In this document: positions 63,379-64,000 of the stretch, piece by piece | Layout: the number at the start of each line of letters is the position of its first letter | How positions within the stretch are numbered: the first letter of the stretch is position 1 | NCBI GenBank assembly: GCA_037962975.1 | Contig: CM075674.1 | Coordinates: 84,026,501-84,090,500, forward strand | DNA from: Clitoria ternatea | Taxonomy: Eukaryota > Streptophyta > Magnoliopsida > Fabales > Fabaceae | Length of the DNA: 64,000 nucleotides | Direction: 5' to 3' | Notes under the pieces: generated by a model | What the model saw: the letters and a program-made list of their open reading frames with translations, nothing else | Database searches by the model: none | Told to the model about the DNA's origin: nothing | Program-made: the position numbers and the translations under genes

Positions 63379-64000
63379 GGTTCTGCGATGGAATTATTTA
63401 AGGAGTATACCATTGAGGAATATACATATTAAAAATATTGCCAGGATCAGAAATAGGGATTTTTAAAAAACTGAGTATCAAAATTATAATATGTAATATA
63501 AGTATCCATATCTGAAGAATTCATAATAAACAAAGAGAATGAACAAAATATTGAAAGCAGAGTTTTATTACAAAAGGATAACTTACAATTGAAAAACTAC
63601 ACATGGAGAGGACTTCAGTGGATAGGCTTCTTCAAGTTTTTTCGCTCTGCCTTCACTGAATCCAACTTCTCTTATTTATACACAAAAATCGCACTATTAG
63701 CGATAAGATTATATTTTTTAGATAAGATTTTCTAACTTATTAGATAAGGGAGTCGATTACATTGTCCTTTGCGATAAGATTTTGTTGTTCTTTGATACTA
63801 TAGAAGATGCTAGTGGTCTGCAAAAATCTTGCTTTAGAATCTTTACTTTATCTCTGCCGACACGCTTAATCAAACATGCCATAACACATGTCTTCATTTT
63901 GTGGTTCCAAATATTGAGAAAAGTCTAGATTAATTAAATTTTTTGGAGAAGGGGATGAGGAAGATTCTGATGAGAGAGATTTTATTTTTTCTAATTTTTT
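63379..64000 (-). repeat. Partial 5' LTR of a minus-strand copia-type element
   Basis: It lies directly upstream (minus sense) of the PBS and carries a TATAAATA box (minus strand, about 63674-63681). The LTR runs off the window at 64000, so length and family are unknown. Confidence 0.55.

Overview
This is AT-rich plant nuclear DNA. The evidence is GT-AG introns, nested LTR retrotransposons (Ty1/copia, Sirevirus-like and Ty3/gypsy), a plant L1-type LINE, hAT-, Mutator- and CACTA-like DNA elements, and one long intron-rich gene with plant homologues. A eudicot, possibly a legume, is the best guess; the species cannot be fixed from the sequence alone. No bacterial operon, CRISPR array, rRNA or tRNA gene was seen.

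The left half (1-30000) is a pile of transposons. From 1 to about 3600 lies a decayed Ty3/gypsy 3' end with a CACTA-like fragment. At 4930-6490 there is a Mutator-like element with long terminal inverted repeats and a 154-codon ORF of unknown function. At 7250-8780 there is a dead LINE ORF1 (RRM), whose ORF2 partner is probably the fragment at 27230-29740. Between these two sit a gypsy-type LTR unit (10502-18466, target duplication GTGAG), itself hit by a hAT element (10672-12157, ATCTAGAA) and by a second gypsy-type LTR unit (12638-16756, TTTGG) packed with CCGAGTGAAA repeats in opposite orientations. Next comes a solo LTR (19308-26846, ATAAG) split by a decayed copia element that carries a small hAT MITE (20323-20811, TAAGCAAC).

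The right half is dominated by one minus-strand gene, from the ATG at 61522 to the stop at 30190. I assembled 12 exons by eye. They use GT donors and AG acceptors throughout and join into an uninterrupted 401-codon frame related to the M28 metallopeptidase domain of plant ER metallopeptidase 1 (ERMP1). Eleven of its exons were too short to stand out as ORFs. The protein keeps the N-terminal metal and catalytic region (SAHLD, EDD, DEEG), lacks the usual C-terminal His ligand, and contains an internal extension that includes a recent tandem exon duplication.

Intron 10 holds a 14.1-kb, very young, gag-only Sirevirus-like element (33267-47385, target duplication CACGA; 1851-bp LTRs identical wherever compared). 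Nested in it is a copia element (38463-44244) with an intact 1325-aa polyprotein. That copia element has no 5' LTR and is flanked by a perfect 208-bp duplication of its target. Intron 2 holds three short LTR copies, two of which form a near-palindrome of about 450-bp arms. Upstream of the gene (61590-64000) are TA microsatellites, a roughly 35-bp minisatellite and the edge of a minus-strand LTR element.
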